Of a DNA stretch of 64,000 bases, positions 1 to 6,554 are shown one piece after another. Location: NCBI GenBank assembly GCA_963843755.1, contig CAWJLS010000008.1, positions 248,001-312,000 of the forward strand, in the 5' to 3' direction. Position numbers and translations under genes: made by a program. This DNA comes from CAWJLS01 sp963843755 (GTDB taxonomy: Bacteria > Acidobacteriota > Thermoanaerobaculia > Multivoradales > DATKCC01). Each line of letters opens with the position of its first letter. The first letter of the stretch is position 1. The notes beneath the pieces were generated by a model. The model was not told where the DNA came from and ran no database searches. It saw nothing but the letters and a program-made list of their open reading frames with translations.

Positions 1-1844
1 GTCCAGGCGGTCAGGCTCGCCAGCAGGTTGATCTCGGTCGCCGAGAGGTCGGTGTCCAGGGTGCCGTAGTGGGGGAAGGAGTGGAACGACGCCGGGTCGT
101 CGAAATCCCCCAGCAGTGCCCGGACGTCGGACGACAGCGCGTCGTACCAGTCGCGCACCCGGGCGGTGTAGACCCAGAGCACGGTCACCGTGCGGCCGCC
201 GGGAACCCCGAACCAGCGGTTGGCCTGGACGTCCAGGCTCTGAGAGAACAGGGCCGGCCTCAGGTTGGCGCCGGAGCCGCTCGCCTGCCAGAGCCCGCGC
301 AGGAGGTCGGCGAACGCCCCGGAGGGGAAGACCTGGCTGTTCTGCCCTTCGGCGAACGCGGGCGTGTCGTCGCCGGCGTACAGCCGGTAGCCCTCGCCCT
401 CCTGGTAGGGCTGGTAGCCGAAGAGCGGCGGAATCTGGCTCGACACCAGGATGCCGGTCCCCGGCTCGGTCGTGCCGTCGGCCTTGACGACTCCGCCGGA
501 GACGGCCTCCAGGCGCTGGTTCGAGTTGATGAAGGAGATGACGTTGTCGATGTCGGTGTAGGTCAGCATGTCGGCGACCCCGGTGTTCTCGAGGCTGCCA
601 CCGTCGGCGAACTGGGTCGGCAGGGTCTGGGGGAAGGGCTGGACGCCGGCGACCGGCCAGTAGGCGTACTCCGGAATCAGGGACGACAGCACCCCGAGAT
701 CCTGCTTCATGTCGCCCATGAGCTTCGCTCGGTGGTGCTTGGTCCGATGCTTGGCGAAGAGCTCCGAGAGCTTCTCCAGACTTGTGCCGAGCTTGTCGAG
801 ATGCTTGCCGAGCAGACCCATGGCGTCGGCGAACGTCTGGTCCACCAGGTCGAGGAACTCGTCCGGCTTCTGGGCGTACTGGGCGAACAGGTTCCCCAGC
901 ATCTCGGCGAAGGCGGCGCTCGAGGCGCCGACGGCGTCGGCGATCGCCCACTGGCGGAGCTGGCCGACACTGACCTCGGGCTCGTCGACCGCGGCCGGGT
1001 TGGAGCTGAAGCCGAACGAGGTCACGCCGCCGCCGCCCGGCGCCCGGTCGTTTGCGTCGACGCCGGAGGGAGAGCCCACGATGCCGGTGAAGAAGGGTGT
1101 CGACTGGACCGGGGCGAGCAGGCGGAAGCTGGTGCCCGGCTCGGCCAGGAACATCGAGGTGTTGCAGAGCAGGTACGGCCGCTCAGAGCGCTTCGGGCCG
1201 GACGCGACCAGGTGGGCGGTCTCGTCCTGGAGCTGGGTGCCGCCGCGGGTGACGTCGCGCTCCAGGGTCTCCCGGTCCCAGGTGAAGAGCGAGGTCGGCG
1301 CGAACCGGGAGCCCGGGTCGTAGAGACCGTACGGTTCGAGGATGTGCAGGCCGATCAGCGCCTGCCACAGGAAGTTGGGCGGCGTCTTGCCGAGCTTGTA
1401 GAGCAGGTATGCCTCGACCGCCAGGGCCGCGACCGAGAACAGCCTGGTCGAGATGGTGTTGCCGACGTTGCCGTCGGGCAGGACGTCCAGGGTCTCGGCG
1501 GGCGTGTGGCCGCTCGTCTTGGTCGGGACCAGGCGCCCCGGGTCGGCGACGTACTCGTTCAGGTAGGCGTCGTCGCTGGTCCTCTGGGGGAGGTACTCGA
1601 AGGTGACGCCGACCCAGGAGCCGCCCGAGACGGTCGACAGCGCGCGCGTCTTGCCCAGCAGGCCGAGGGCCCTGAGGCCACGGAGCTGGCCCATGCCGGC
1701 GGACAGAGCGCGGGAGCCGCCTCCGGAGAGGCAGATCCCGACGTTGCCGGGAGTGTCGGCGCGGTCGACGAAGCGCTGGACGGTGAGCGGACCCGTGGCG
1801 AGGTCGGCGACGAAAACGCCGGAAGAACCGGAGCGCTGCAGCAT
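1..1844 (-). CDS. Patatin/cPLA2-like lysophospholipase, 3' end cut by the window edge
   Basis: At least 614 residues, open to the left edge. The ATG at 1844 follows an AAGGAGG ribosome site. Visible motifs are a glycine-rich GGGSRA loop (residues 41-46, likely oxyanion hole), STVSGGSW with the probable nucleophile Ser73, and FADGGSLENTG with the probable catalytic Asp414. This is the Ser-Asp dyad order of cytosolic phospholipase A2, lysophospholipase and patatin enzymes, which cleave acyl chains from phospholipids. Other conserved-looking blocks are LCNTSMF, STPFFTGIVG and, near the edge, SFPHYGTLDTD. The spacing of more than 300 residues between Ser and Asp fits the cPLA2/lysophospholipase branch better than short patatins. 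I see no signal peptide, so a cytosolic or membrane-surface location is inferred. The opposite strand carries a long shadow reading frame that should be ignored. Confidence 0.78.
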   Translation of the reverse strand, partial: MLQRSGSSGVFVADLATGPLTVQRFVDRADTPGNVGICLSGGGSRALSAGMGQLRGLRALGLLGKTRALSTVSGGSWVGVTFEYLPQRTSDDAYLNEYVADPGRLVPTKTSGHTPAETLDVLPDGNVGNTISTRLFSVAALAVEAYLLYKLGKTPPNFLWQALIGLHILEPYGLYDPGSRFAPTSLFTWDRETLERDVTRGGTQLQDETAHLVASGPKRSERPYLLCNTSMFLAEPGTSFRLLAPVQSTPFFTGIVGSPSGVDANDRAPGGGGVTSFGFSSNPAAVDEPEVSVGQLRQWAIADAVGASSAAFAEMLGNLFAQYAQKPDEFLDLVDQTFADAMGLLGKHLDKLGTSLEKLSELFAKHRTKHHRAKLMGDMKQDLGVLSSLIPEYAYWPVAGVQPFPQTLPTQFADGGSLENTGVADMLTYTDIDNVISFINSNQRLEAVSGGVVKADGTTEPGTGILVSSQIPPLFGYQPYQEGEGYRLYAGDDTPAFAEGQNSQVFPSGAFADLLRGLWQASGSGANLRPALFSQSLDVQANRWFGVPGGRTVTVLWVYTARVRDWYDALSSDVRALLGDFDDPASFHSFPHYGTLDTDLSATEINLLASLTAW

Positions 1845-1876
1845 GGCACCCTCCTTCGCGTTGTCGTAATTGATCG

Positions 1877-2158
1877 ATCATCATAGCAAAGATCGCCGAG
1901 CGCGCCGGCGATCCGCTCGACCACCGGGCCGAAGAGGTGTTGGGTGTGCACCAGGCGCTCGATCGCCTCGGCGCGGTGAACCCGCGCCACGTCCAGCTCG
2001 TCGAGCCGCGCTACTTCTCGGGGTTCACCGTCGACGAGACGGCCGAGGTTCTGGGCGTCTCGCGGCCGGTGGCGCTCAAGGTGCTGCGGGGAGTGGCCCC
2101 GGAGCTGCTGCGTTCGTGCTCACCGAACCGCCCAACGCATCCCTGGACGGCTTCATGA
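1877..2158 (+). pseudogene. Remnant of an ECF RNA polymerase sigma factor (region 4)
   Basis: After a stop at 1871 the frame reads like the middle of an ECF sigma factor: ALDRLGAVNPRHVQLVEPRYF, then FTVDETAEVLGVSRP, the usual helix-turn-helix of region 4. No region 2 is present upstream. The recognition helix normally continues VKRDWRLARAWL but here drifts into LKVLRGVAPELL and then unrelated sequence. A GTG at 1937 could start a 73-residue product, but nothing suggests it is functional. I read this as a decayed gene whose 5' half has been lost. ECF factors of this type often stand beside a protein-kinase gene; none is seen here. Confidence 0.6.
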
Positions 2159-2240
2159 TGGGTCGGCTCGAGGAAGCTCATCGCGACGCAACCCTGTCCC
2201 TCGCAAAGCGGTGCGAAACAGGATCGTTCGACTGGAGTGA

Positions 2241-2255
2241 CCGCCCGGTGGGCGG
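2241..2255. terminator. Short GC hairpin between convergent units
   Basis: CCGCCC and GGGCGG are separated by three bases, just before the stop codon of the minus-strand lipoprotein gene (2266). A second weaker stem (CCTGT/ACAGG with TCGCA/TGCGA) lies at 2193-2222. There is no U-tract, so termination is only suggested. Confidence 0.3.
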
Positions 2256-2265
2256 CTTCTGAAGA

Positions 2266-2895
2266 TCAGGAGCCGGTGTCCTGTTCCTCCGGCTTGATCT
2301 GCTCGATCACCTGCATGAGCTGGGTCAGCCGCTCGCCGGTCCGCTCGGTGGGGGGGTACCGGTAGTCGAGGATCAGGAGGCGGTTCGCCGCCGGGTGGAC
2401 CGCCAGCGCCCGGTACTCCTCGATCATCTCGCCGTCGTCTCCGCGGTAGCGGCCGCGGCTGGTGTAGATGGTGCCGATGGCGGCGCCGCCGAGCTCGTTC
2501 TGCCCCTTGTAGTCGCCGTCCGGCAGGGACTCGATCCGTGCCTTCTCCTGCCAGACCCGTTCGACCAGGTTGACGCCGGCGGTCTGCTCCGGGCCGATCT
2601 TGAACGACAGCGTCGCCGAGTCGTCGGGGTCGGTGCGCTTCAACACGAGCTGGTCGCCCTCGTTGCGGACCACCCGGAAACCGTCCGGCAGGTGGCTGAG
2701 GGTGATGCCGAGCGCGGCGTTGGTCACCGCCGGGGCGGCACCTCCGTCGTCTCCGGAGCCGGACGGGCCGCAGGCGAGGGAGCCGAGGACGGCGGCGGCG
2801 AGCAGCAGGGCCGCCAGGGCTCGCGGCGTCGGCCGGCTCGGTCGGAACGGCCGGAAGGGCCGGCGGGGGCGGTGCGCGGGGGGAGTGGAACGCAT
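2266..2895 (-). CDS. Hypothetical lipoprotein
   Basis: 209 residues. The ATG at 2895 follows GAGGAG. A hydrophobic segment (about 26-40) ends in the lipobox LGSLAC with the lipidated Cys at 42. The n-region is unusually long (25 residues) and built of Arg-Pro-Phe repeats. The mature part begins with a Gly/Ser/Asp linker and then a compact alpha/beta domain (ITLSHLPDGFRVVRNEGDQL and YRGDDGEMIEEYRALAVHP). That pattern resembles small bacterial lipoproteins that measure or bind something at the membrane, but I recognise no family. It is a single gene: the upstream neighbour is on the opposite strand and downstream lies only the sigma relic. Confidence 0.7.
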   Translation of the reverse strand: MRSTPPAHRPRRPFRPFRPSRPTPRALAALLLAAAVLGSLACGPSGSGDDGGAAPAVTNAALGITLSHLPDGFRVVRNEGDQLVLKRTDPDDSATLSFKIGPEQTAGVNLVERVWQEKARIESLPDGDYKGQNELGGAAIGTIYTSRGRYRGDDGEMIEEYRALAVHPAANRLLILDYRYPPTERTGERLTQLMQVIEQIKPEEQDTGS

Positions 2896-3122
2896 GGAGA
2901 TCTCCTCGAAGTCTGGGAATCGTCGACAGGCGATCTTACCCGGCGGTCACCTCCCGGCGAGAGGCGATCCGGATGAGATCGAGGTGTCCCGCCGCGAGGG
3001 CTGTGTGCACTCATATAGCTAGACGACAATTTACATTCCTTCTGTCATGCGGTGAAACGCCGGTGGCGGGAGGGCGATCAACCCCCCCCGGGCCCCCGGC
3101 CCGGACTTTTGAAGGAGGACTG

Positions 3123-3686
3123 ATGAAGCGCATCATGATGTCTATTGCTCTCGTCGCTCTGTTGGCGTCGGTGCCGGTCTCGGCCTCGACGTTCGCCGCC
3201 ATGAGCGACGAAGCCCTCGTCGCCAGCTCCCAAGCGGTGATCGTCGGCGACGTCGACCAGGTCTACTCGTTCTGGAACGAGGACGGCACCGCCGTCTTGA
3301 CCGAGGCCGTGATCCACGTCGACCGCGTGATCGCCGGCTCCGCTCCCTCCCAGGTCACGGTGCGCACGTTCGGCGGCCAGGTGGGCGACTACCGCCTGGT
3401 GGCGGACGGTTTCCCGACCTTCCAGCAGGGTGAGCGCACCGTCCTGTTCCTCGCGGCCGGTGCGGACGGTACCTACAAGGTCGCCGGCTACCAGCTCGGC
3501 CAGTACCGGGTCCGCCCGGGGGCCGACGGTGTCGCCATGGCCTTCCCCACGCTCGAGCACGGCGTGCGCCTGATGTTCAAGGACGGCACCGCCGCTCCGG
3601 CGCCCAAGGCGCAGTCGCTCGAGGCCCTGACCAACCGGGTGCGGCGGATCGCCGCCAGCCGGCCCACCACCCCCCGCGTGAAGTAG
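3123..3686 (+). CDS. Secreted protein paired with matrixin (copy 1)
   Basis: 187 residues. The ATG at 3123 follows GAAGGAGG and starts a clear signal peptide (MKRIMMSIALVALLASV, cleavage probably after VSA). The mature protein starts STFAAMSDEALVASSQAVIVGDV, continues with beta-rich sequence containing TVRTFGGQVGDY and FPTFQQGERTVLFL, and ends in a basic Arg/Pro tail. It is clearly paralogous to the protein at 5071-5640 over its whole length. The matrixin gene follows after 22 bp, so the two are almost certainly co-transcribed. The function is unknown. The constant pairing suggests a partner, inhibitor, chaperone or substrate of the protease; this is inference. Confidence 0.75.
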   Translation: MKRIMMSIALVALLASVPVSASTFAAMSDEALVASSQAVIVGDVDQVYSFWNEDGTAVLTEAVIHVDRVIAGSAPSQVTVRTFGGQVGDYRLVADGFPTFQQGERTVLFLAAGADGTYKVAGYQLGQYRVRPGADGVAMAFPTLEHGVRLMFKDGTAAPAPKAQSLEALTNRVRRIAASRPTTPRVK

Positions 3687-3708
3687 ACCGACCGAGAGGA
3701 GAGCGATC

Positions 3709-4680
3709 ATGAAGAAGATGTCCAGTAGGTACTTCGTCCTCGCCGTTCTCGGTCTGCTCCTGGCGGGCTCGGTTTCGGCTTACGTCCTGCTCAGCCCGGC
3801 GCGCACCTGGGACAGCGCACCGAACTACACCGTCGACAACCGCGGCCTGACCGGCGTCACCGACAGCGACGGCGGCGCCACCGCGGTGGTCAACGCGATC
3901 AACAACTCCAGCGTCGGCTGGAACAGCGCCGGCTCCGGCACGGTGGTCCAGGCCCACAAGGGCTCGGTCTCCGGGTTCTCCCTCGGCGACGGCGTTCCGA
4001 TGCTCAACTTCACCGACCCCCAGAACGCCTGCACCGGCAACTGCCTGGCGGCCACCTTCACCTCCTACTACAGCCAGCGCGGCGACGGCAGCTACCGCAT
4101 CTACGACGCCGACATCGTCACCAACACCAGCCATGCCTGGACCTCCCAGAGCGAGGATCCGGGCGGCTCCGGCTGCTCCGGCGAGTACTACATCGAGGGC
4201 GTCATGGTGCACGAGGTCGGCCACGGCATCGGCATGGCCCACAGCAACACCTCCGGCGCCACCATGTACCCGTCGGTCTCGGCCTGCAACAACGGCCCGG
4301 CCTCGATCTCCTCCGACGACGTCGCCGGCATCAACGCCCTCTACGGCAGCGGCGGGGGCGGCGGCGGCGCGCCGTGCACCGGCTGCGACCACTTCAGCGG
4401 CTCGCTCTCGGGCAGCGGCGACTACGACTACCAGCCGAACGGCACCTACTACTACGCCGGGTCCGGCACCCACAAGGGCTGGCTCGAGGGTCCGTCCGGG
4501 GCCGATTTCGACCTCTACCTGTGGAAGTGGAACGGTTCGAGCTGGTCGACCGTCGCGAGCTCGACCGCGTCGAGCTCGTCGGAGTCGATCACCTACAACG
4601 GCTCGTCGGGCTACTACGTCTGGCGGATCTACTCCTACAGCGGTTCCGGAAGCTACGACTTCTGGACCGACCATCCGTAG
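3709..4680 (+). CDS. Secreted matrixin-type zinc metalloprotease with C-terminal PPC-like domain
   Basis: 323 residues with an N-terminal signal or anchor segment (about 7-25). The catalytic motif HEVGHGIGMAH places zinc ligands at His168, His172 and His178 with Glu169 as general base, and TMYPSV about ten residues later supplies the Met-turn, so this is a metzincin of the matrixin branch. The region before it (RTWDSAPNYTVDNRG, TDSDGGATAVVNAIN) matches the start of small bacterial matrixins. A Gly-rich linker at about 215-220 leads to a CTGCDHFSGSLSGSGDYDYQ domain of about 100 residues. Its Trp/Tyr/Ser-rich beta pattern is typical of pre-peptidase C-terminal domains, which are often removed or used for surface binding. 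Its partner at 3123 lies immediately upstream. Copy 2 of this module follows at 5071. Confidence 0.88.
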   Translation: MKKMSSRYFVLAVLGLLLAGSVSAYVLLSPARTWDSAPNYTVDNRGLTGVTDSDGGATAVVNAINNSSVGWNSAGSGTVVQAHKGSVSGFSLGDGVPMLNFTDPQNACTGNCLAATFTSYYSQRGDGSYRIYDADIVTNTSHAWTSQSEDPGGSGCSGEYYIEGVMVHEVGHGIGMAHSNTSGATMYPSVSACNNGPASISSDDVAGINALYGSGGGGGGAPCTGCDHFSGSLSGSGDYDYQPNGTYYYAGSGTHKGWLEGPSGADFDLYLWKWNGSSWSTVASSTASSSSESITYNGSSGYYVWRIYSYSGSGSYDFWTDHP

Positions 4681-4695
4681 CCGCTTCGCGTCGTC

Positions 4696-4724
4696 GGCCG
4701 GGAGCGGGGCCCCCGCTCCCGGCC
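4696..4724 (+). terminator. Hairpin after matrixin copy 1
   Basis: Twelve base pairs (GGCCGGGAGCGG / CCGCTCCCGGCC) with a 5-base loop, 15 bp after the protease stop codon. There is no T-run, as for the other hairpins in this GC-rich window. It is probably a transcription end or mRNA stabiliser. Confidence 0.5.
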
Positions 4725-4737
4725 GGAGGTTCCCCGC

Positions 4738-4779
4738 GGCGGGTCAATTGTTGATCGAATCGTCAACAATTGACCCGCC
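4738..4779. repeat. Perfect 17-bp inverted repeat with 8-bp spacer
   Basis: GGCGGGTCAATTGTTGA (4738-4754) is exactly complementary in inverted order to 4763-4779, around TCGAATCG. The arms are far more AT-rich than their surroundings and no T-run follows. It stands 290 bp before the second module. It could be an operator for a dimeric regulator, a recombination site or an unusual terminator; the sequence alone does not decide. Confidence 0.75.
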
Positions 4780-5070
4780 TGTCGGGTCCTCGGCTGACCC
4801 TCTCCTGCCCGATCCGTCCGGACCTCGGGCTCCACGCACCGCCTCCTCGGCCGTGCCGTCAGGACGCAAACCCTTCCCCGCGTAGCACTTGACCGCGCCG
4901 ATGCCGGCTTGTGCCCGGTGCTGGCACAGCCGTTGCGGATGAGCTGCGATCAAGTGATTCGCGAGATGCGTGCGGGGCTGCGCTCCCTCCCCAATGGGGA
5001 TGGCGGGGGGACGACGGGTGCTCGCAGACCGTCTCGCTCCCTCGAACCCTGACTTTTCCAAGGAGGCAGC

Positions 5071-5640
5071 ATGAAGCGGACTCTGCTCACCGGAGCGCTG
5101 CTCGTCGCCGTGGCGGCGATGGCGATTCCGACCGGAGCCTCGACCTTCGTCGCCCTGAGCGACCAGCAGCTCGTCGCCCAGTCCGACGCCATCGTCGTCG
5201 GCGAGGTGCTCGAGACCTTCTCCTACTGGAACGACGCGCACTCGATGATCTATACCGAGGCGGTCTTCTCCGTCCAGCGCGTGGTGGCCGGCGACGCTCC
5301 GGCCCTGATCAACGTGCGTACCGCCGGCGGCGTGGTCGGCAGCTACAAGGTGGAGGCCGACGGCTTCCCCACCTTCCGCAAGGGCCAGCGCCAGCTCCTG
5401 TTCGTCCACCGCACCGGCTCCTCCGATGTGGTCGAGCTGACCGGCTACCGGCAGGGCCAGTTCTTCGTCCAGCGCACCGCCGAAGGGCGTGAGATGGCCG
5501 TGCCGGCGCTCGGCCACACCCGTCTCCTGACCCGTGCCGGCCAGCTCGCGCCGCGTCCGAGCACCGTGCCGCTCGAGAGCAAGATCGGCGCGATCCAGTC
5601 CATCGACCAGCGGGTCCACCGCGGCCCGATCACCAAGTGA
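5071..5640 (+). CDS. Secreted protein paired with matrixin (copy 2)
   Basis: 189 residues. The ATG follows CAAGGAGG. Signal peptide MKRTLLTGALLVAVAAMAI, mature start near STFVALSDQQLVAQSDAIVV. It is aligned throughout with the protein at 3123-3686: both share ASTF at the mature N-terminus, a YWN/FWN motif, YTEAV/LTEAV, a VRT-x-GG-x-VG core, ADGFPTF and a basic tail. The second matrixin gene follows after 16 bp. The shared features show that the two-gene unit was duplicated, not only the protease. Molecular role unknown. Confidence 0.75.
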   Translation: MKRTLLTGALLVAVAAMAIPTGASTFVALSDQQLVAQSDAIVVGEVLETFSYWNDAHSMIYTEAVFSVQRVVAGDAPALINVRTAGGVVGSYKVEADGFPTFRKGQRQLLFVHRTGSSDVVELTGYRQGQFFVQRTAEGREMAVPALGHTRLLTRAGQLAPRPSTVPLESKIGAIQSIDQRVHRGPITK

Positions 5641-5656
5641 GCGGGGAGGAGAGACC

Positions 5657-6406
5657 ATGAACACGTTCCGCCTGAAGACCCTCGGCTTCCTCGTCGTCGG
5701 GGTGCTGCTCGCCGCGAGCGCCCTGACCGCCTACGTGCTGCTCGATCCGCCGCGCACCTGGGACAGCGCGCCGACCTACATCGTCGACCAGAACGGCAGC
5801 CCCTCGATCACCGACAGCGACGGTGGCGTCACCGCCGTGGTCAACGCGATCGGGTCCAACAAAGCCTGGAACGGAGCCGGCTCCGGCACCGTCATCCACG
5901 CCCAGGCCGGCGACACCAGCAACTTCCAGCTCGGTGACGGCGTGCCGATGTTGCGCTTCGACGATCCGCTCCACGCCTGCACGGGGAGCTGCCTGGCGGC
6001 GACCTTCACCGGCTACTACAGCCAGCGCAACGACGGCACCTGGCGGATCGACGACGCCGACATCGTCAACAACACGCGCTACGACTACACCTCTACCCGC
6101 GAGCCGGACGGCTGCTCGGGCGAGTACTACATCGAGGGGATCATGGTCCACGAGACCGGCCACGGCCTCGGCCTCGCCCACAGCAACGTCGCCGGCTCCA
6201 CCATGTACCCGTCGGTTGCGGCGTGCGACAACGGTCCGGCGACCATCGCCCAGGACGACGCCGACGGCATCAACGCCCTGTACTCGGGCGGCGGCGGTGG
6301 CGGCGGCTCGTGCACGCTCGGCCAGAAGGGCGACTCGTGCACGGCCAACTCGGACTGCTGCTCCAACAAGTGCCGCGGGTCGAGCGGCAGCATGACCTGC
6401 AAGTGA
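5657..6406 (+). CDS. Secreted matrixin-type metalloprotease with cysteine-rich tail
   Basis: 249 residues. An N-terminal hydrophobic segment (7-25) is followed by the same RTWDSAPTYIVDQNG and TDSDGGVTAVVNAI blocks as copy 1. The zinc motif HETGHGLGLAH gives His165, Glu166, His169 and His175, and TMYPSV is the Met-turn. After a Gly linker the PPC-like domain of copy 1 is replaced by about 30 residues with six cysteines spaced C-x6-C-x5-CC-x3-C-x8-C (CTLGQKGDSC, DCCSNKC, MTCK). That pattern resembles inhibitor-cystine-knot mini-domains. Such tails may aid binding or stability; this is inference. The start at 5657 is chosen for the GGAGGAGAGACC leader and alignment with copy 1. Confidence 0.88.
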   Translation: MNTFRLKTLGFLVVGVLLAASALTAYVLLDPPRTWDSAPTYIVDQNGSPSITDSDGGVTAVVNAIGSNKAWNGAGSGTVIHAQAGDTSNFQLGDGVPMLRFDDPLHACTGSCLAATFTGYYSQRNDGTWRIDDADIVNNTRYDYTSTREPDGCSGEYYIEGIMVHETGHGLGLAHSNVAGSTMYPSVAACDNGPATIAQDDADGINALYSGGGGGGGSCTLGQKGDSCTANSDCCSNKCRGSSGSMTCK

Positions 6407-6420
6407 TGACCTGCAAGTGA
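6393..6420 (+). repeat. 14-bp tandem duplication at a stop codon
   Basis: TGACCTGCAAGTGA occurs twice in direct tandem. The first copy ends with the matrixin stop codon and the second carries an exact duplicate of the last codons and stop. It looks like a recent replication slip with no effect on the protein. Confidence 0.9.
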
Positions 6421-6483
6421 TCGGCGCGCACGGCGTGCGTCGATCGGGTGACCCGTCCGGGTCGCCCACGGTCTGTGGTCGTC

Positions 6484-6511
6484 GGGCGGGGCCCCCTCGG
6501 GGGCTCCGCCC
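6484..6511. terminator. Bidirectional hairpin between convergent genes
   Basis: GGGCGGGGCCCCC and GGGGGCTCCGCCC pair almost perfectly around a tiny loop, between the ends of the matrixin gene (6406, plus) and egtB (6555, minus). Position and strength fit a shared terminator despite the lack of T-runs. Confidence 0.6.
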
Positions 6512-6554
6512 GTCGACCGTTCGGAGGGGAGGCCGCGCCGCGATCCGTCCGGCG

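Larger units (their letters stand above)
4681..5070. other. 390-bp spacer between the two matrixin modules
   Basis: No convincing gene. It holds a terminator-like GC hairpin (4696-4724), a perfect AT-rich inverted repeat (4738-4779) and the ribosome site of the next gene. The last 20 bp before the start (GACTTTT, four bases, GGAGG) resemble the leader of copy 1 at 3104-3120, so the duplication probably included the 5' leader. Confidence 0.6.

Noticed and set aside
69..1886. Plus-strand open frame of about 600 codons opposite the phospholipase gene
   Set aside because: Its protein is Gly/Arg/Val-rich without motifs, while the minus strand encodes a clear cPLA2-like enzyme with ribosome site. 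It is an antisense shadow caused by GC-rich codons.
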